Assembly: GCA_019188255.1 (NCBI GenBank)
Contig: JAETXT010000006.1
Coordinates: 4,526,001-4,590,000 of the forward strand
Source: Verticillium longisporum
Lineage: Eukaryota; Ascomycota; Sordariomycetes; Glomerellales; Plectosphaerellaceae
DNA length: 64,000 bases
Direction of reading: 5' to 3'
Below the pieces are notes generated by a model that saw nothing but the letters and a program-made list of their open reading frames with translations, did not search any database and had not been told where the DNA came from. A program made the position numbers and the translations under genes. Numbering within the stretch: position 1 is the first letter of the stretch; every line of letters starts with the position of its first letter. Below, piece by piece: positions 44,237 to 56,183 of this stretch.

Positions 44237-46372
44237 TCATGACCATGACATGAAGTGAAAGTCGTCTGCGAGCTGCGAGTTCCCCATTTGATTTCCCAGC
44301 GCAACAAAGTAGTCGGCTGCCGCCTGCGCCTGCGCCTGCTCTCGCGCCTGACGCTCGAACGCTTCGACCGTGTCTTGCGTCGCGGCCATGGCCTGGCGGA
44401 AGGGGGCCGACACAATCTCATGCAGCCAGCGAATCTCCTTGTCAGTGGTGCGCGGGACCATCTGGTCGAAAACGGCGACGGCCTTGCGAGTCAGCTCGCG
44501 GTCGAGCGTAAGGTGGGGGTGCATCGGCTCGATGAACATCTGGGTCAGTACCATCATGACTGTTGCGAAGCGTGCGCTTGCGCTGATCCTGTTGATTCGA
44601 AATTGGGTCAGTCTTGCATGTCCGTCGCGCAGCCAAATGGAAAGAGGGAGAAGAACACACCAGAAGCCACATTCTGTAAACGGCGCGTCGGTGAAGAGCT
44701 GAATGAAAGCCCTCGATTGAACCACGCAATTCTCCCACCCAGCAGGTATCTTCCCCTTGCACGATTCAGAAATGGTGCCGTTGGCGTCGCACGCTGTCAT
44801 GCTCTGTCGCATCTCCTTGAACCAGCACGTCTCGTCCATATCGAATGTGTAGATGCCGTGCGCATGCACGAGGCAGAGCATGTACGTGCTGTACATGTTG
44901 ACCATGTGCACCGCATTGGTCGGAGACATTGAACTCGCGACGTTGGCCATCTGGAATTGTTCGGGGATCTGCAGACGCCACTGCTCGAGCATGTGGTTGA
45001 GCTGCTCCCGGCGCTGGACGCGGTCCTCGGGGGATGCCTTCTTGGAGCGCGTGCTGTAGAGCAGGTCATAGATCTTGCCCTGGATATGGCTGAGGGCGGT
45101 GCGCGATCTGAAGTAGTTGAACTTGATCGTGGAGTCTGTCGAGTACATAATCGACACATTGTCAGCAGGGTCGAGATCGGGAAGCGGCAGGTCGATGTCG
45201 GCATCGACTTGGAACGACGGCATCTTTTGGTTCAAGCTGACATCCTAGGAGGCAAATCAGCCAGCTGCGCCGAGGGTTTGAGGTTAGTGCGCCGGCTGTG
45301 GAACATACCTTGTCGAGGTAGTAGGCGACCCAGAAGATTCGGGCCCTCTGGACGGCTTCATGCTCAGGCAAGCCGTTGGAGCGATCCTGGTCGTGAAGGC
45401 CCATGCGATGGGCTAGGCGAATGGTGGTTCCGAGGAGGACAGACGCGGGCTTGGGGTTCTTGGTACCCAAGAAAAGGAGCGACATGCCCAGCAGGACCTG
45501 CAAGCCGACAAGATCTTCTTCCCTTGTCACCAGCTCGTTCACAACGGTCTGGGCATTCCGCAGGTACGCAGCCGACTTTTCGCCGTCGGTTGCAAAGTCT
45601 TTCTCCGACGTGATACACGCACGGTGGGCGATGGCAAGGACAATGTTGATGGCAGCCCATGCGGGCCTCGTGCGATGTATGACGTGCGAGTACCAGTCGG
45701 ACAGCATGGTCATGAAACTACCCTGGTGGAACAGCGGCATGACGATGTTGAAGCGCGTAAAGTAAATGTTGACGAGAGGCAGCACATCCTCCAACGGCGG
45801 CAGCACCATGGGTTCGGGCTGGGCGACCCAGTCACTGGGCGTCGTCGTGTCCCAGCCCGACATCAGGACGGGGCTCTGCCCAGCCGCGGCGACAATGTTG
45901 GAGAGCCATTGCGGTTCGGGACTGGGTGTCTCGAATACCTGGGAGGGACTGAACGGGCCGGCTACTGGTTGCTGAACTGGTGGCTGCTGTGACTTGACGG
46001 GCTGCGACGCGCTCGCTTCGAGAACTTCCTTGAGCTGGTTTTCGATGAGCGCCAGACGGGCCTCGAGCTCAGACTCGCGGCTTGATACAGAGTTCTGGGC
46101 TGGGCGGGGAAGTTTGTCTTTCGCAGCGGCGGTTCTCCGGCGGAGACGTGTTGTCTTACACTCTGATTTGTACAGCAGGCAGTTGGAGCAGTGCGGCTTG
46201 AGCATGTCACACTTGATTTTCTTGGTGAAGCACAAGTCGCAAGCTGCACAGGTGGCTTCGTGTCAGCAAAGAGTCCCCAAAGACAAGGCCGAGCCAAGCC
46301 AAGCCAAGCCACAAGCAAGGTCCCTAAGGGGGTGGGAGGCGAACCTTTGCGACGCTGAGACGTCAACTCCAT
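44237..46372 (-). CDS. Zn2Cys6 transcription factor with fungal-specific regulatory domain
   Basis: Four exons, complement(44237..44588, 44661..45244, 45309..46243, 46345..46372), 632 aa. The first exon codes MELTSQRRK; splicing creates the binuclear cluster CDLCFTKKIKCDMLKPHCSNC with its sixth Cys in YKSEC. A linker and a short coiled coil (ESELEARLALIENQLKEVLE, probable dimerisation) follow, then Gln/Pro-rich sequence and the Fungal_trans domain (PLVNIYFTRFNIVMPLFHQGSF, GTTIRLAHRMGLHDQDRS, ARIFWVAYYLDK). It should bind DNA as a dimer at CGG-type triplets in the nucleus; targets are unknown. The last intron (72 nt, 44589-44660) is a multiple of three without a stop, so retention would add 24 residues; it is called from GTGTGT, CTGACC and CAACAG signals and could instead be exon. 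Confidence 0.92.
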
Positions 46373-48699
46373 CTTGTCAGCGAATAATGCCAGCGCAATG
46401 CTAGATGCCTTTGACTGCAGTTGCGATGGTTCAACTTCTTGGGTGAGATGAAGGAAGAGTTTGGCAGGACAGGCCGGCTGAGACTCAGGGTCCAGCTGAG
46501 GGGCGTGGTCGCATGGGTGAGACGTAGGCTTGCGGTGTGCCTGCTGACAGCGGTCGAGGTACCTTGGTCAAGTACCGCCCGAGCCAGACCGGAGGCTGTG
46601 AGTCCAGGAGCAAACCTTAATTGACCCCAAGCGCGAGGTACCTTCTGATAAGAGCCTAATTAGCTGGCGATAGCCGTGCCCAGGTACCTGGGTAGGCAAG
46701 GTCCGCAGGTGGGTGAGTGGGTTGTAGGGCTGATGTTCGACGGTTGCTGGGTTCTGTTAGGGATTCAGGCACTTGGTAGTGGGGGAAGACGCTGAAAGCT
46801 TGCCTGGGGATGCCTCGCGATGCCTGGGGATGACAAATGAGGGTTGGTCTGGCAATTTGTCGAATGGGCGACTTGGTTGTTTGCGGAACGCCGTGGAACT
46901 CCACGGCGTTCGCCTGCTCCGTTTTTTTTTTTCCTCTGCAGGCGCAATGTTGGCCCGCAAGCGCTTCTGTACAGTGTTTTTTCTGGCCCGTGCGTAGCGA
47001 GACGGGCGGACGTCTTTCAACCGAAACTGCCTCTTGTTCCTCGATAACCTTCATTATGCATATTCTTCGCGCCATCAAGCTGCCCTGCCCGGCCGGGCGA
47101 GCACATGCAAAGGCCGCTCGGACACGGCACCACATTAGTCCCTAGTGTGACTAGCAATCTCCATCCCCATAACGTTGGAGACAATTCCATGTGCCGATGA
47201 CGGGCTTGTGGCACATGGCATTGCCGGCTTGGAAGATATCCAGAAGTATTGTTGGGAAAATTTACGTTGACCCCGTTCTAAGCCGTTGTAACGTCAGCAG
47301 CAGAGTGAAAGTCTCTCGTAGCCTCAACTCTCCTCAGAAACGACCGGGCTGTCCAGACCCTGGCGCACATGAGGGCTCGGGCTGGCATTGGCCGCCATCG
47401 CCATTGGCGCATTGGGTCTTCGCGGATGAGATTGTTGTGAAGTGCCTATCTGCTGTACCTGTACATTCTGCCCCCCACATGGAGCTGAGCATCTCGGCAG
47501 AACGGGCGGAGCCTGCTTCGGCAAAGGGGTTCACTGCTTCATGAGCCAGCCATCAAGGCACGCTGCCAGGACCAACCAAGGACCCCCATGCACGATTTAT
47601 GTGGCCATGTCACAACGCTCTCGCATCAATTGCTGCGATTGATGCGATGGAGGGACTCGCCTTGGGGGCCAGCAGTCGCCAACTGTCTGTTAATTAGTGT
47701 CAGGAACGACCCCCCCAACGCTCGCTCTTACAGCTCTTCCGGCTCCTTGGCAGGCGCCTAACTCGGCGTACCTGCCGCTACAGCAACAGTGGCCGACTGC
47801 AACTGCTGCACGGCATCGTCATCGTCGTCCAACAGGGCCAAAGCCCACCAGCCACCACCACCACCACCACCATCACCACCTTACTTCCCTGCCAACCTGA
47901 TTCAGGGACGTCGCGAGCGACATCTCTTGCACTTGCACTGCCTCATGGCTTCTCCCCCGCATGTTCTGGCGCCTGCCCCCTAGGCTTCCCGTCCAAGACG
48001 GCACGCCAACAAGGGCAGGCCCACCCGTCACGTCGATCTCTTCGGCTCAATCGACGTTCGGGCCCTCCAACCTCACCATCGGTCATCGAACCCTTGGCTG
48101 GTCTCGACTGCTGCTGCGTTGCGTCCAAACCTGAATTCTTTCCAGCCGCCTCCTATGCAGACCGCATCATGATCTCGCCCTGCATGTGCGTTCGTGGTCC
48201 GAAGAGGTCAACCGAGCGGCGCAGCAAACGCAAAGAAAGTAAAGATGCGCATAGTGTCCCCGGCCGTGCAGGATCCTTCGCCCCCAAGAGAGCAGAAAAC
48301 CAACTGGTGATGTTGCATTCCATCCCCACCCGACCCCTGCGGCAACCCGTTCGAAGCCCAGTTCGTGCCCCTCGTACGACGATTTCAGTGTCGGTGCAGG
48401 ATACGTACCCAAGCGATCGACAACCGTCGCGAGCAGCGCTGCGGGCTGCGGGCTGTGAACCCGGATTCTTGCCCTGGTCGAGGAGGGCGGCAGGAGGGGT
48501 TGCCGACCATCAACGTACGAGTATAAGCACCTCTGAACTGTCGTCATAGCCCATCAAATAGCTGCCCGTAGCTCAAAGGACCCCCCTCTCAAGCTCTCGT
48601 TGCTTCCCCTCTCTCTCGTCTCGATCGCTTTCCGAGGCCTGTGTGGCCATTTCAGTCTTGCGCGTGTCTCCTGCTGAAAGCTCTTGGACAACATTGGCA
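46373..48699. other. Intergenic, no gene seen
   Basis: 2.3 kb between divergent genes. Contains a poly-T run (about 46921-46932), a CCA-rich microsatellite (about 47844-47882) and several AGGTACC-type palindromes near 46560-46690. No open frame shows a family motif. Confidence 0.5.
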
Positions 48700-49700
48700 A
48701 TGGGGCTCATATCAGTCGCTCGCCCGCTGCTTTTCGTCTTCCTTTTATTCCTTGCGACCACGGCATTGGCGCAAAACGACGACGACGACGACTCGAGCAG
48801 CCAGGCCAATAACATCACCTGCTACGGCGTCGGCGGAAAGGCCTACGCCGACAACTACAAATGTCCTGGCTCAAACGCCTGCTGCGGCTCCGTCGACCTG
48901 TGCCTGCCCAACAGGTTGTGTAAGAGCGTCGGCCTGTCAGACGATATTTTCATCCGCGGACCCTGCTCGATCAATCCGTACGACGAAGAAGAGTGCGCGC
49001 AGATCTGCCTATACAGTAGGTTTTTTCTGGCCCGGGTTTCTCGGAAGGGGGTTTGAATCGGAGGCTAACCTCTTTTCCTCTTGCAGGTGAAAACACAGGC
49101 AACGGTCGCTTTCCTCAAGTCACAATCTGCAAAGACGGTAGTTACTGCTGTAACAATGATCCTCAGTGCTGCGCACGCGGACGCGGCACCTTCCTCGACG
49201 CACGAGGGAAGGTCATTGACAACCCTACCGCGAGCTCGTCCTCGTCTGCCTCGTCGTCGACTACAAGCAGCGCATCAACTTCTTCCGCAACGGCGGCTGC
49301 GGCTTCATCGACGGCGAGTGAACCACCTCCCAGTGAGACACCTGCCGATTCAGGCTCCGGCTCCGGCAACGGCAACGGCAACGGCAACGGTCTAGGCTTA
49401 AAGGTCGGGCTCGGGCTCGGCATCCCGCTCGCGGCCATCGTCGCCACTCTCGGCTTTTGGTTCTTTGTACGCAAGAGGAAGCGGGCCGTCGAGCCCGTCG
49501 AGGTCAGCGAGGCCGGCCAGTATTATGCCAAGGGAAGCAGCCCGCCGCAGAGCACCTTTGTGGACTCGCAGACGCCCACGCCGCGGGGCAGCCCGCTCAG
49601 CGCACAGTATCAGGTCTCGGAGATGGATGCGAAGCCGAAACAGGTGCACGAGCTCGAGGGCACGTCGGCGCGTGATCGGGGCACGGCCGAGCTGCACTGA
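48700..49700 (+). CDS. Cysteine-rich single-pass cell-surface protein (possible wall sensor)
   Basis: Two exons, join(48700..49015, 49087..49700), 309 aa, starting at MGLISVARPLLFVFLL rather than the earlier in-frame ATG, because this start gives a proper signal peptide ending TTALAQ. The ectodomain has about 16 Cys, including CPGSNACCG, CLPNRLC, CAQIC and CKDGSYCCNNDPQCC. A Ser/Thr/Ala stalk suited to O-mannosylation follows, then (GN)n, one transmembrane helix (LGLGIPLAAIVATLGFWFFV) and a KRKR stop-transfer with a cytosolic tail of about 75 residues. This layout is common among fungal wall-integrity or surface sensors, but no WSC domain is recognised, so the role is inferred from architecture only. 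The 71-nt intron splits SEN in phase 1. Confidence 0.85.
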
Positions 49701-50730
49701 GGTGTTTGGGGGGGGGGATTTGGTCTGAGGAGGGTTTTTTATTTTTTCAAGATACCAGCTGTTTAAAGCACGATGAAGCCGTTTTGTTGCATCTGAGGTG
49801 TTTCTGTTCGGACTAGTCAAGTCTACGTACATGTAGCCCGACGATAGATGTGAATGTTGGTAGACTTTCTCGATGGACCAGGACTCCAATGGGTGATTCT
49901 TGTCGCGACCAAGAAAAGTCCGCCTTCGACCCCCCCACGGCAGCGCAACGACGGTGTGCGTCTGAGAATACAACACGTCACCCCAAGATCCTTGCTTTGC
50001 TTCCGCCTACTGACACCGCAGGAAGCAAACGCCTAGCGTCGCCGCAGGCATGAACGGTCGATGGCATCAGAATACCTGGGTACAGATGATCAAGAAATAC
50101 GCTTCAGATACATACCGTTCACCCCTCATGGCTTATTCATATCAAGCCGCCTAAGGCGTGACCTAGCCAATGAGAAAGGGCGTGCTGGACGAGTAGGGTA
50201 AAAGTACGCTGGGCAGACGATAAAAATAAGAAAGTGAGCCGTGAAGCTAGGGCCCCCCCCCTCTCCCCATACGAGGCGTCGATCGGTGGCTGGCTGGCCG
50301 GCCGGCTAGCGGTACGTACAAGTGCTGCTTTCACTTTGGGGGACATGTGGCCTCACGGCGGCAAAGAGCAACGCCAAAGTCTTGTGCGCAAGACGTGTTG
50401 GTGTTATCAAGACGGGGGAGATGATCAATCGCATCTTCGTCAACATGAAGGCGTACTTGTCCTGTCTCTCGTTCCGCCCCATTACCTTCATTCTGCAATG
50501 GGATTCAATTTCGCTGAACATGCTCTCTTCCCCCCTTTCTACCTACATATTCAATCAATGAAGGCAAAAGGTCTCGAACATCAACGCGAACACTGCGTTC
50601 AGGCATCTATAGACCTCTACTCGTCAAACGTCGTTCTAACAATCATCAAAACACCTCAAGCAACAATCATGCAGTCTATCAGTCTACGTAGCCAAGAGAC
50701 GCCGCCACATCCAGCCTCAACACTGGTCTA
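49701..50730. other. Intergenic between convergent surface-protein and hmgA genes
   Basis: 1 kb with a G-run (about 49707-49716) and AT-rich sequence; no supported gene. Confidence 0.5.
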
Positions 50731-52258
50731 TCAAGACCCCACGTGGTGCTTCCCGCCCGTCGTCTTGCCCAGAATCTCATCGACCTCGACGCGGTGCTTG
50801 GAAAAGTTGTCCACCAAGTCATCCCACATCTTGGGATCGTGTTCGTGGAGGTTCGTGCTCTTCCCCGCATAGTCCGTAATCGTTAGGGCGCGGCAGCTCT
50901 CAAACATGAAGGCGACGGCGCCCTCGGAGATGCGCATGACGGGCGGGTCCTCGCGCGACGCGGCAGCAAACTGTTCGTAGGCCACGCCGTGGGGCACGAA
51001 GCCGCACTCGAACGAGACGCTGCCGGGGCGGAAGGCGTCGGAGCGGCCGTCGTAGGCGCCGTAGAGGAGGCCCATGAGCTCCGAGGCGGCATTGCGGTGG
51101 TAGTAGGGCGGGCGGTAGGTGTGCGAGGCGACGTCCCAGCGAGGCGAAAAGATGAGAAAGTCGGCGAGTGGCGCGGCTGGATCGCGCGACTTCGCCGTCA
51201 GCACGCAGAAGACGGACGGGTCGATGTGGTCGACCGAGATGGAGCCGACGTTGACGAACTTGGTGAGGTCGTATTTGTACGGCACGTAGTTACCGTGCCA
51301 GGCGATGACGTCAAAGGGGCAGTGGCGCTGTGCGCTCTGGAAGAAGCGGCCGCCCAGCTTGTAGACGATGTTCCACGGGTCGTTGTCCGTCACCTCGTAC
51401 GCGGCGACGGGGTGGAGAAAGTCGCGAGCGTTGGCGAGCCCGTTTGCGCCGAGGGGCCCCAGCTCAGGCAGCTCAAAATTGGAGCCCCAGATCTCGAGGA
51501 TGTAGCCCCGCGTAGGTCCCTCGACGTTCACCTTGAAGCGCTGGCCGCGCTGGATGACGCAGATTTCGCCGGGCTGGACGTAGAGGAAGCCAAACTCGGT
51601 CTGGATGTCGAGCGCGCCTTGCTGCGGAACGATGAGAAAGTCGCCGTCCGAGTTGGCAAACGCCCTCTTCTTCATGCTCGTGTTGCAGAGATAGACGTGG
51701 GTCGCCAGGCCCTCCCGCAGCGTGGGATCGCCAGACCCCGCAAGTGTCTTGAGGCCGTCGAGAAAGTCCACATGTTGATCGGTTGGGATGTCAAAGGGGC
51801 TCCACGCCAGCTGAGTGGGAGAAACATGTACGCGGGGGTTGATTGGGAGAAAGTTTGACTCGACGTCTTCTCGGTTTGGAAGATCCGTCTGCGAGGGGCC
51901 ACAACCATGTTACTCGCGGCTCAGGAATTTCAAGATTGACAAAAGGAGCAAAACTCACGAATCCTTGGTGGGCGACAGCAGGACGCGAGCGATAGAGCCA
52001 CGCCTTCTTGTTGACATGGCGTGGGGCGACGAATGCAGACGCAGTCATCTGCTCCGCGTAGAGTCCGAAGCGGATGGACCTCGGACTGTTCTGGCCCTTG
52101 GGAATCACACCAGGCACCGCTTCTGACTCGAAGCTGTTGTTGAAGCCAGACATGTACTTGTACGGGTCGTTGCGTCGGGTCTCGAAACTGGGGATGGAAC
52201 CGTCCTTCTGGGTCTCTGCCCAGTGAAAGATGTTCTGGTAGTCCTCCGTGGAAGCCAT
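50731..52258 (-). CDS. hmgA: Homogentisate 1,2-dioxygenase
   Basis: Two exons, complement(50731..51888, 51959..52258), 485 aa, starting MASTEDYQNIFHWAE. A 70-nt intron joins AVAHQGF to TDLPNREDVESNF. The enzyme opens the aromatic ring of homogentisate with O2 and Fe(II), giving maleylacetoacetate in phenylalanine and tyrosine breakdown. Conserved blocks: YMSGFNNSFESEAVPG, QQGALDIQTEFGFLYVQPGEI, RGYILEIWG, AWHGNYVPYKYDL, and the iron site YYHRNAASELMGLLYGAYD (His and Glu) with the later His in FVPHG. Complete and typical in length. In many fungi this gene adjoins fumarylacetoacetase and maleylacetoacetate isomerase; neither is next to it here. Confidence 0.96.
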
Positions 52259-54166
52259 GATGCGTGCTTGTGGCGATGACGTTGATGGTGTTGAGCGACA
52301 AGGTACACGATGAAGGGGTTTGCTGAAAGGCGGCAACCTGCTACTCGTATATTGTGGGAGACCAAGAAAGAAGCTGGGCAAGAAGGAGGTCACACTCCAT
52401 CATCTGGACGGTGTACAGCAAAAGCTCAGTCAGGACTATATATCTGGATAGTCTGAGAGCGGTTCCCCATCTTGTTCGCGGGGCTCGGATGACACGGTCG
52501 CGGAGATCGCGAGGAGACGTGGGGGGTGGGGGAAAGAACTCGGCGTCAATGGGGGCGCATGAACAGAGAGGACCGCCGATCACGACCGGAATACCACGTC
52601 GGCTTGAGGAGGACAGCCATGGCTCGGTGTTCGGGCCTACTAGCGTACTGCCTAGCATTCGATCTCATCGCCTCGGATGGCGGAGCGCGCTGCCAGGTAG
52701 TATCGTGAGGTCATGTTCGGCGGTGCAGAATGAGCTCCGAGCGTGTCCAACATCGGCAGTTGGCTGCAGAGCGGACGGCGCAGAGCACCCAGCGACTCGG
52801 TAGATGATTTCGGGGGTGCCTGAAACGTAGGTGAGTGGGCAGGTGTCCGATGTGCCTTGGCCAGCTTATCAGATGGTCAGTCAGTCGAGAGTCGTCAAGA
52901 AGGGTCATGGAGTATTCTCGGCAAGATGGCCGACAAACGTGCCATCGACCAGTCCCATGGGAACCGATCGCATCATGTCGGAATCGCGGGCACGTCAGCC
53001 GCTGCGAAGAAGAATCCCAATCCCGACAATCATATGGACAAAGTCAAAATAGCGTTCGCCAGGGGCACAATGACTCGCGTCCGGTCCCCAGTTGACATGC
53101 TCTCACGACAAGATCAGTCGCTCGGCCGCGAGGGTGACGCGGCGAGGACGAGATGAGGCATGGTGCAGGTTGTGGGGCCTGGATATATAGCTGGCTACCT
53201 ACGGTACCTACTTGACCCAAGGTAGGTAGGTACCGTAGGCTGTAACGCCTGCTGCTTGGATCAGGCCTGGTCGCTGTTTCTCACCGCTGTTGTGTCCTCG
53301 CATTTTGTCTGGTACCGTATGCCATCATCACCACAACAGTTGAGCTCGAGGCCTGACACATGGCAGGGAGGAGTAAAGTAGGCCAGAAATCGGGCAAGAC
53401 AACGGTGACGCCGGAGTATCTATCTACCTGATGAGTAGCGCAAGGTCAGTCAGGGAGGCGCCCGCCTCACTGCTACCCATGAGCTGTGGGCTGTGATCTG
53501 TCAGCTACCTCGGGTGTCTGGGCAGGTAGGTGTGAGTGAGCTGTGAAGCTAGGACCATCTCAAGCACCACCCACTGCCTGACTTGCTGTCGGCGCTAGGC
53601 ACCGAACCGAGCCAATGAGATAGCTAGCATTTCTAATTTCGAGGCAGGCTCTATCTTATCGCGACGCGATGAACCGGCAATGGCGTCACTCAAGTTCCGC
53701 GCCTGCAGATGTTGACGGGTCATGGACATCATCAACTGTGAGGTGAGGTGAGATGGGCAGGTAGTACCCAGGGTGCCAGGGAGCGGGCTGTCACTGGGAG
53801 GGAGGGAGGAAGGGATGTGCCTGACTGAGCATGGACGGCATGGTTCGATTGAGAGGAGAGCGCTCTTGCCTCTACCCAAATCACCCAAGTACCTGGCAAA
53901 CTTCCGAACCGAACGAACCCCTACCTCACCTCGAAACGCAAACTGCCGTACATTGCTGCCTTTCTCTTCATTGGTACTTCGTCGTTACCCAAGCCCCCAT
54001 CGACTCGTCACCTCTGCAACTCTGCACCTCTGCTGTTTCGTCCCCTGCGATCCAGTTGACCCTGGCCTGCTGCTCTGCTTCGAAGCTTCCCATCATCCCG
54101 TAACCCCCCTCCCTCTTCTCCCCCCTCCATCCTCCGCCCCCTCCCACCCCACCAAAGCTTGCCTTC
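52259..54166. other. Intergenic between divergent hmgA and AIF-like genes
   Basis: 1.9 kb, no supported gene. It contains a 14-bp perfect inverted repeat (53198-53211 with 53226-53239) centred on GGTACC cores and a TATATA near 53182. It should contain both promoters. Confidence 0.5.
53198..53239. repeat. 14-bp perfect inverted repeat (hairpin-capable)
   Basis: CCTACGGTACCTAC is followed after 14 bases by its exact reverse complement, GTAGGTACCGTAGG. It has no T-run after it and lies between divergent genes, so a terminator role is unlikely. Confidence 0.8.
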
Positions 54167-56023
54167 ATGCAATCATCCAGACGCCGACTCTTCCTTCGTC
54201 CCAACACCTTTCACCGCTTCGTCCCACGCCAGCAGCAGATACAACATCGCACATTTACAACCGCCCTGCGCACCATGGCGGCCACAGAGTACAAGCTCAA
54301 GTCCGTCTCCTCTCTCGACCTTCGCCCCGGCGAGAAGCATGAGGTCGAGGTCGAGGGCATCGAGGGCGGCAAGGTCCTGCTCGTCAATGCCGGCGGCAAG
54401 ATCCAGGCCGTCGGCTCCAAGTGCACCCATTACGGCGCTCCCCTCGTCAAGGGCGTCCTGACCACCAACGGACGCCTGACCTGCCCGTGGCACGGTGGTG
54501 AGCAGCCTTCCTCCCTCGGCCGCCTTCTGTCGCCCTTGGCGTCTTCTGCCGCCCTTCGGAACAGGCACAACCCGCAGTGACTAACCGTGTGACCTCTAGC
54601 CTGCTTCAATGCGAAAACAGGTGATGTCGAGGACGCCCCGGCCCTCGACGCGCTGCCCGTCTTCAACGTCACCGAGCGTGACGGCGCCGTCTACCTGACC
54701 GGCGAGGAGGCTGCCATCAAAGGCAGTCGTCGCAAGCCAAACTTTAAGTGCCGTTCTGCCGCCGGTGCTGGCACCGACAACAAGGTTGTCATTGTTGGCG
54801 GTGGCTCTGGTGCGCTCGGCGCCGTCGAGGGCCTGCGCAACGGCGGCTTCGACGGTCCCATCACCATCATCTCCAAGGAGGGCTACCTGCCTATCGACCG
54901 GCCCAAGCTGTCCAAGGCCCTGCTGACCGATCCCGAGAAGCTGCAGTGGCGCGACGCCGCTTGGTATGAGAGCGGTTCCGTCGAGATTGTCAACGACGAG
55001 GTGACCGACGTTGACTTTTCCGGTCGCACTGTGACCACCAAGAACGGAGGAAAGCACGCCTACGGAAAGCTTGTGCTCGCCACGGGCGGCACGCCGAGGA
55101 ACCTGCCGCTGCAGGGCTTCAAGGTCCTCGAGAACATCTTTACGCTGCGCACCATCCACGACACGAAAAAGATCACGGCGGGCATTGGCGTCAAGGGCAT
55201 GAATTTCGTCATTGTTGGCTCGTCGTTCATCGGCATTGAAGTTGCCAACGCCACAGCCAAAGACAACACCGACACCGTCATCGGCTTGGAGAAGGTGCCT
55301 CTTGAGAGGGTCCTCGGCGAGAAGGTCGGCGCTGGCCTGCAAAAGGGTCTCGAGGGCAACGGCGTCAAGTTCTACATGTCAGCCGGTGTCGACAAGGCCG
55401 AGCCCTCGGCATCCGACCCTTCCAAGGTCGGTTCTGTTCACCTCAAGGACGGCACGAAGCTCGAGGCAGACCTCGTCATTCTCGGCGTCGGCGTTGCGCC
55501 CGCCACGGAATTCCTGCAAGACAACAAGGTCCTCCGCCTCGAGAAGGACGGCTCTATCCAGACGGACGAGCACTACTCCGTCACGGGCCTCAAGGATGTC
55601 TACGCCGTCGGCGATATTGCGACCTTTCCCTACCACGGCCCGGGCGGAGAGGGCAAGTACACGCGTATCGAGCACTGGGATGTCGCTCAGAACGCCGGTC
55701 GCACGGTCGCTAGCCACATCATCAGCGCCTCGGTCAAGCAGGAGGTCTCGATCCCCGTCTTCTGGTCGGCCCTGACGGCGCAGCTGAGATACTGCGGCAA
55801 CACGGCCGGCGGTTGGGACGACGTGGTCATCCAGGGCAACGTCGAGGAGAACTCGTTTGCCGCCTACTACTGCAAGGGTGACACGGTCGTCGCCATGGCT
55901 TCCATGGGCCAGGACCCAGCCATGGTACAGTCTGCTGAGCTGATGCGCCTCGGCAAGATGCCCAGCAAGGCCGAGTTTGAGAAGGGTCTAGATGTGCGCA
56001 CAGTCGGGCCGCTGGAGGCATGA
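54167..56023 (+). CDS. AIF1: Rieske-domain AIF-like oxidoreductase (AIFM3 type)
   Basis: Two exons, join(54167..54497, 54600..56023), 584 aa. An Arg-rich N terminus (SSRRRLFLRPNTFHRF) looks like a mitochondrial presequence; a second Met (MAATEYKLK) could start a cytosolic form. A Rieske 2Fe-2S domain follows with CTHYGAPL (~85) and CPWHGACF (~107, restored by the intron). Then come a pyridine nucleotide-disulphide reductase with the FAD motif VVIVGGGSGALGAVEGL, the substrate-side LPIDRPKLSK, the NAD(P)H motif FVIVGSSFIGIEVANAT, and a second FAD motif, DVYAVGDIATFP. The C-terminal reductase lobe closes the protein. It is a flavin and Fe-S electron-transfer protein of the apoptosis-inducing-factor family; its role in cell death or redox balance in this organism is unknown. 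Complete. Confidence 0.93.
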
Positions 56024-56183
56024 AGCGGTGCTCCATTGTGTAGTTTTAGTATAATCATAATGGTCGCAATATATTTGCCAGCGTGTCTGAAATAAAAAGT
56101 CAGGAGCAACAGCTCTATGCATGGCTGGCTGCAACCCTTGGTGCATTGTGCTTTTGTGGTGATGCTTTGCCCCCACACCCCCC

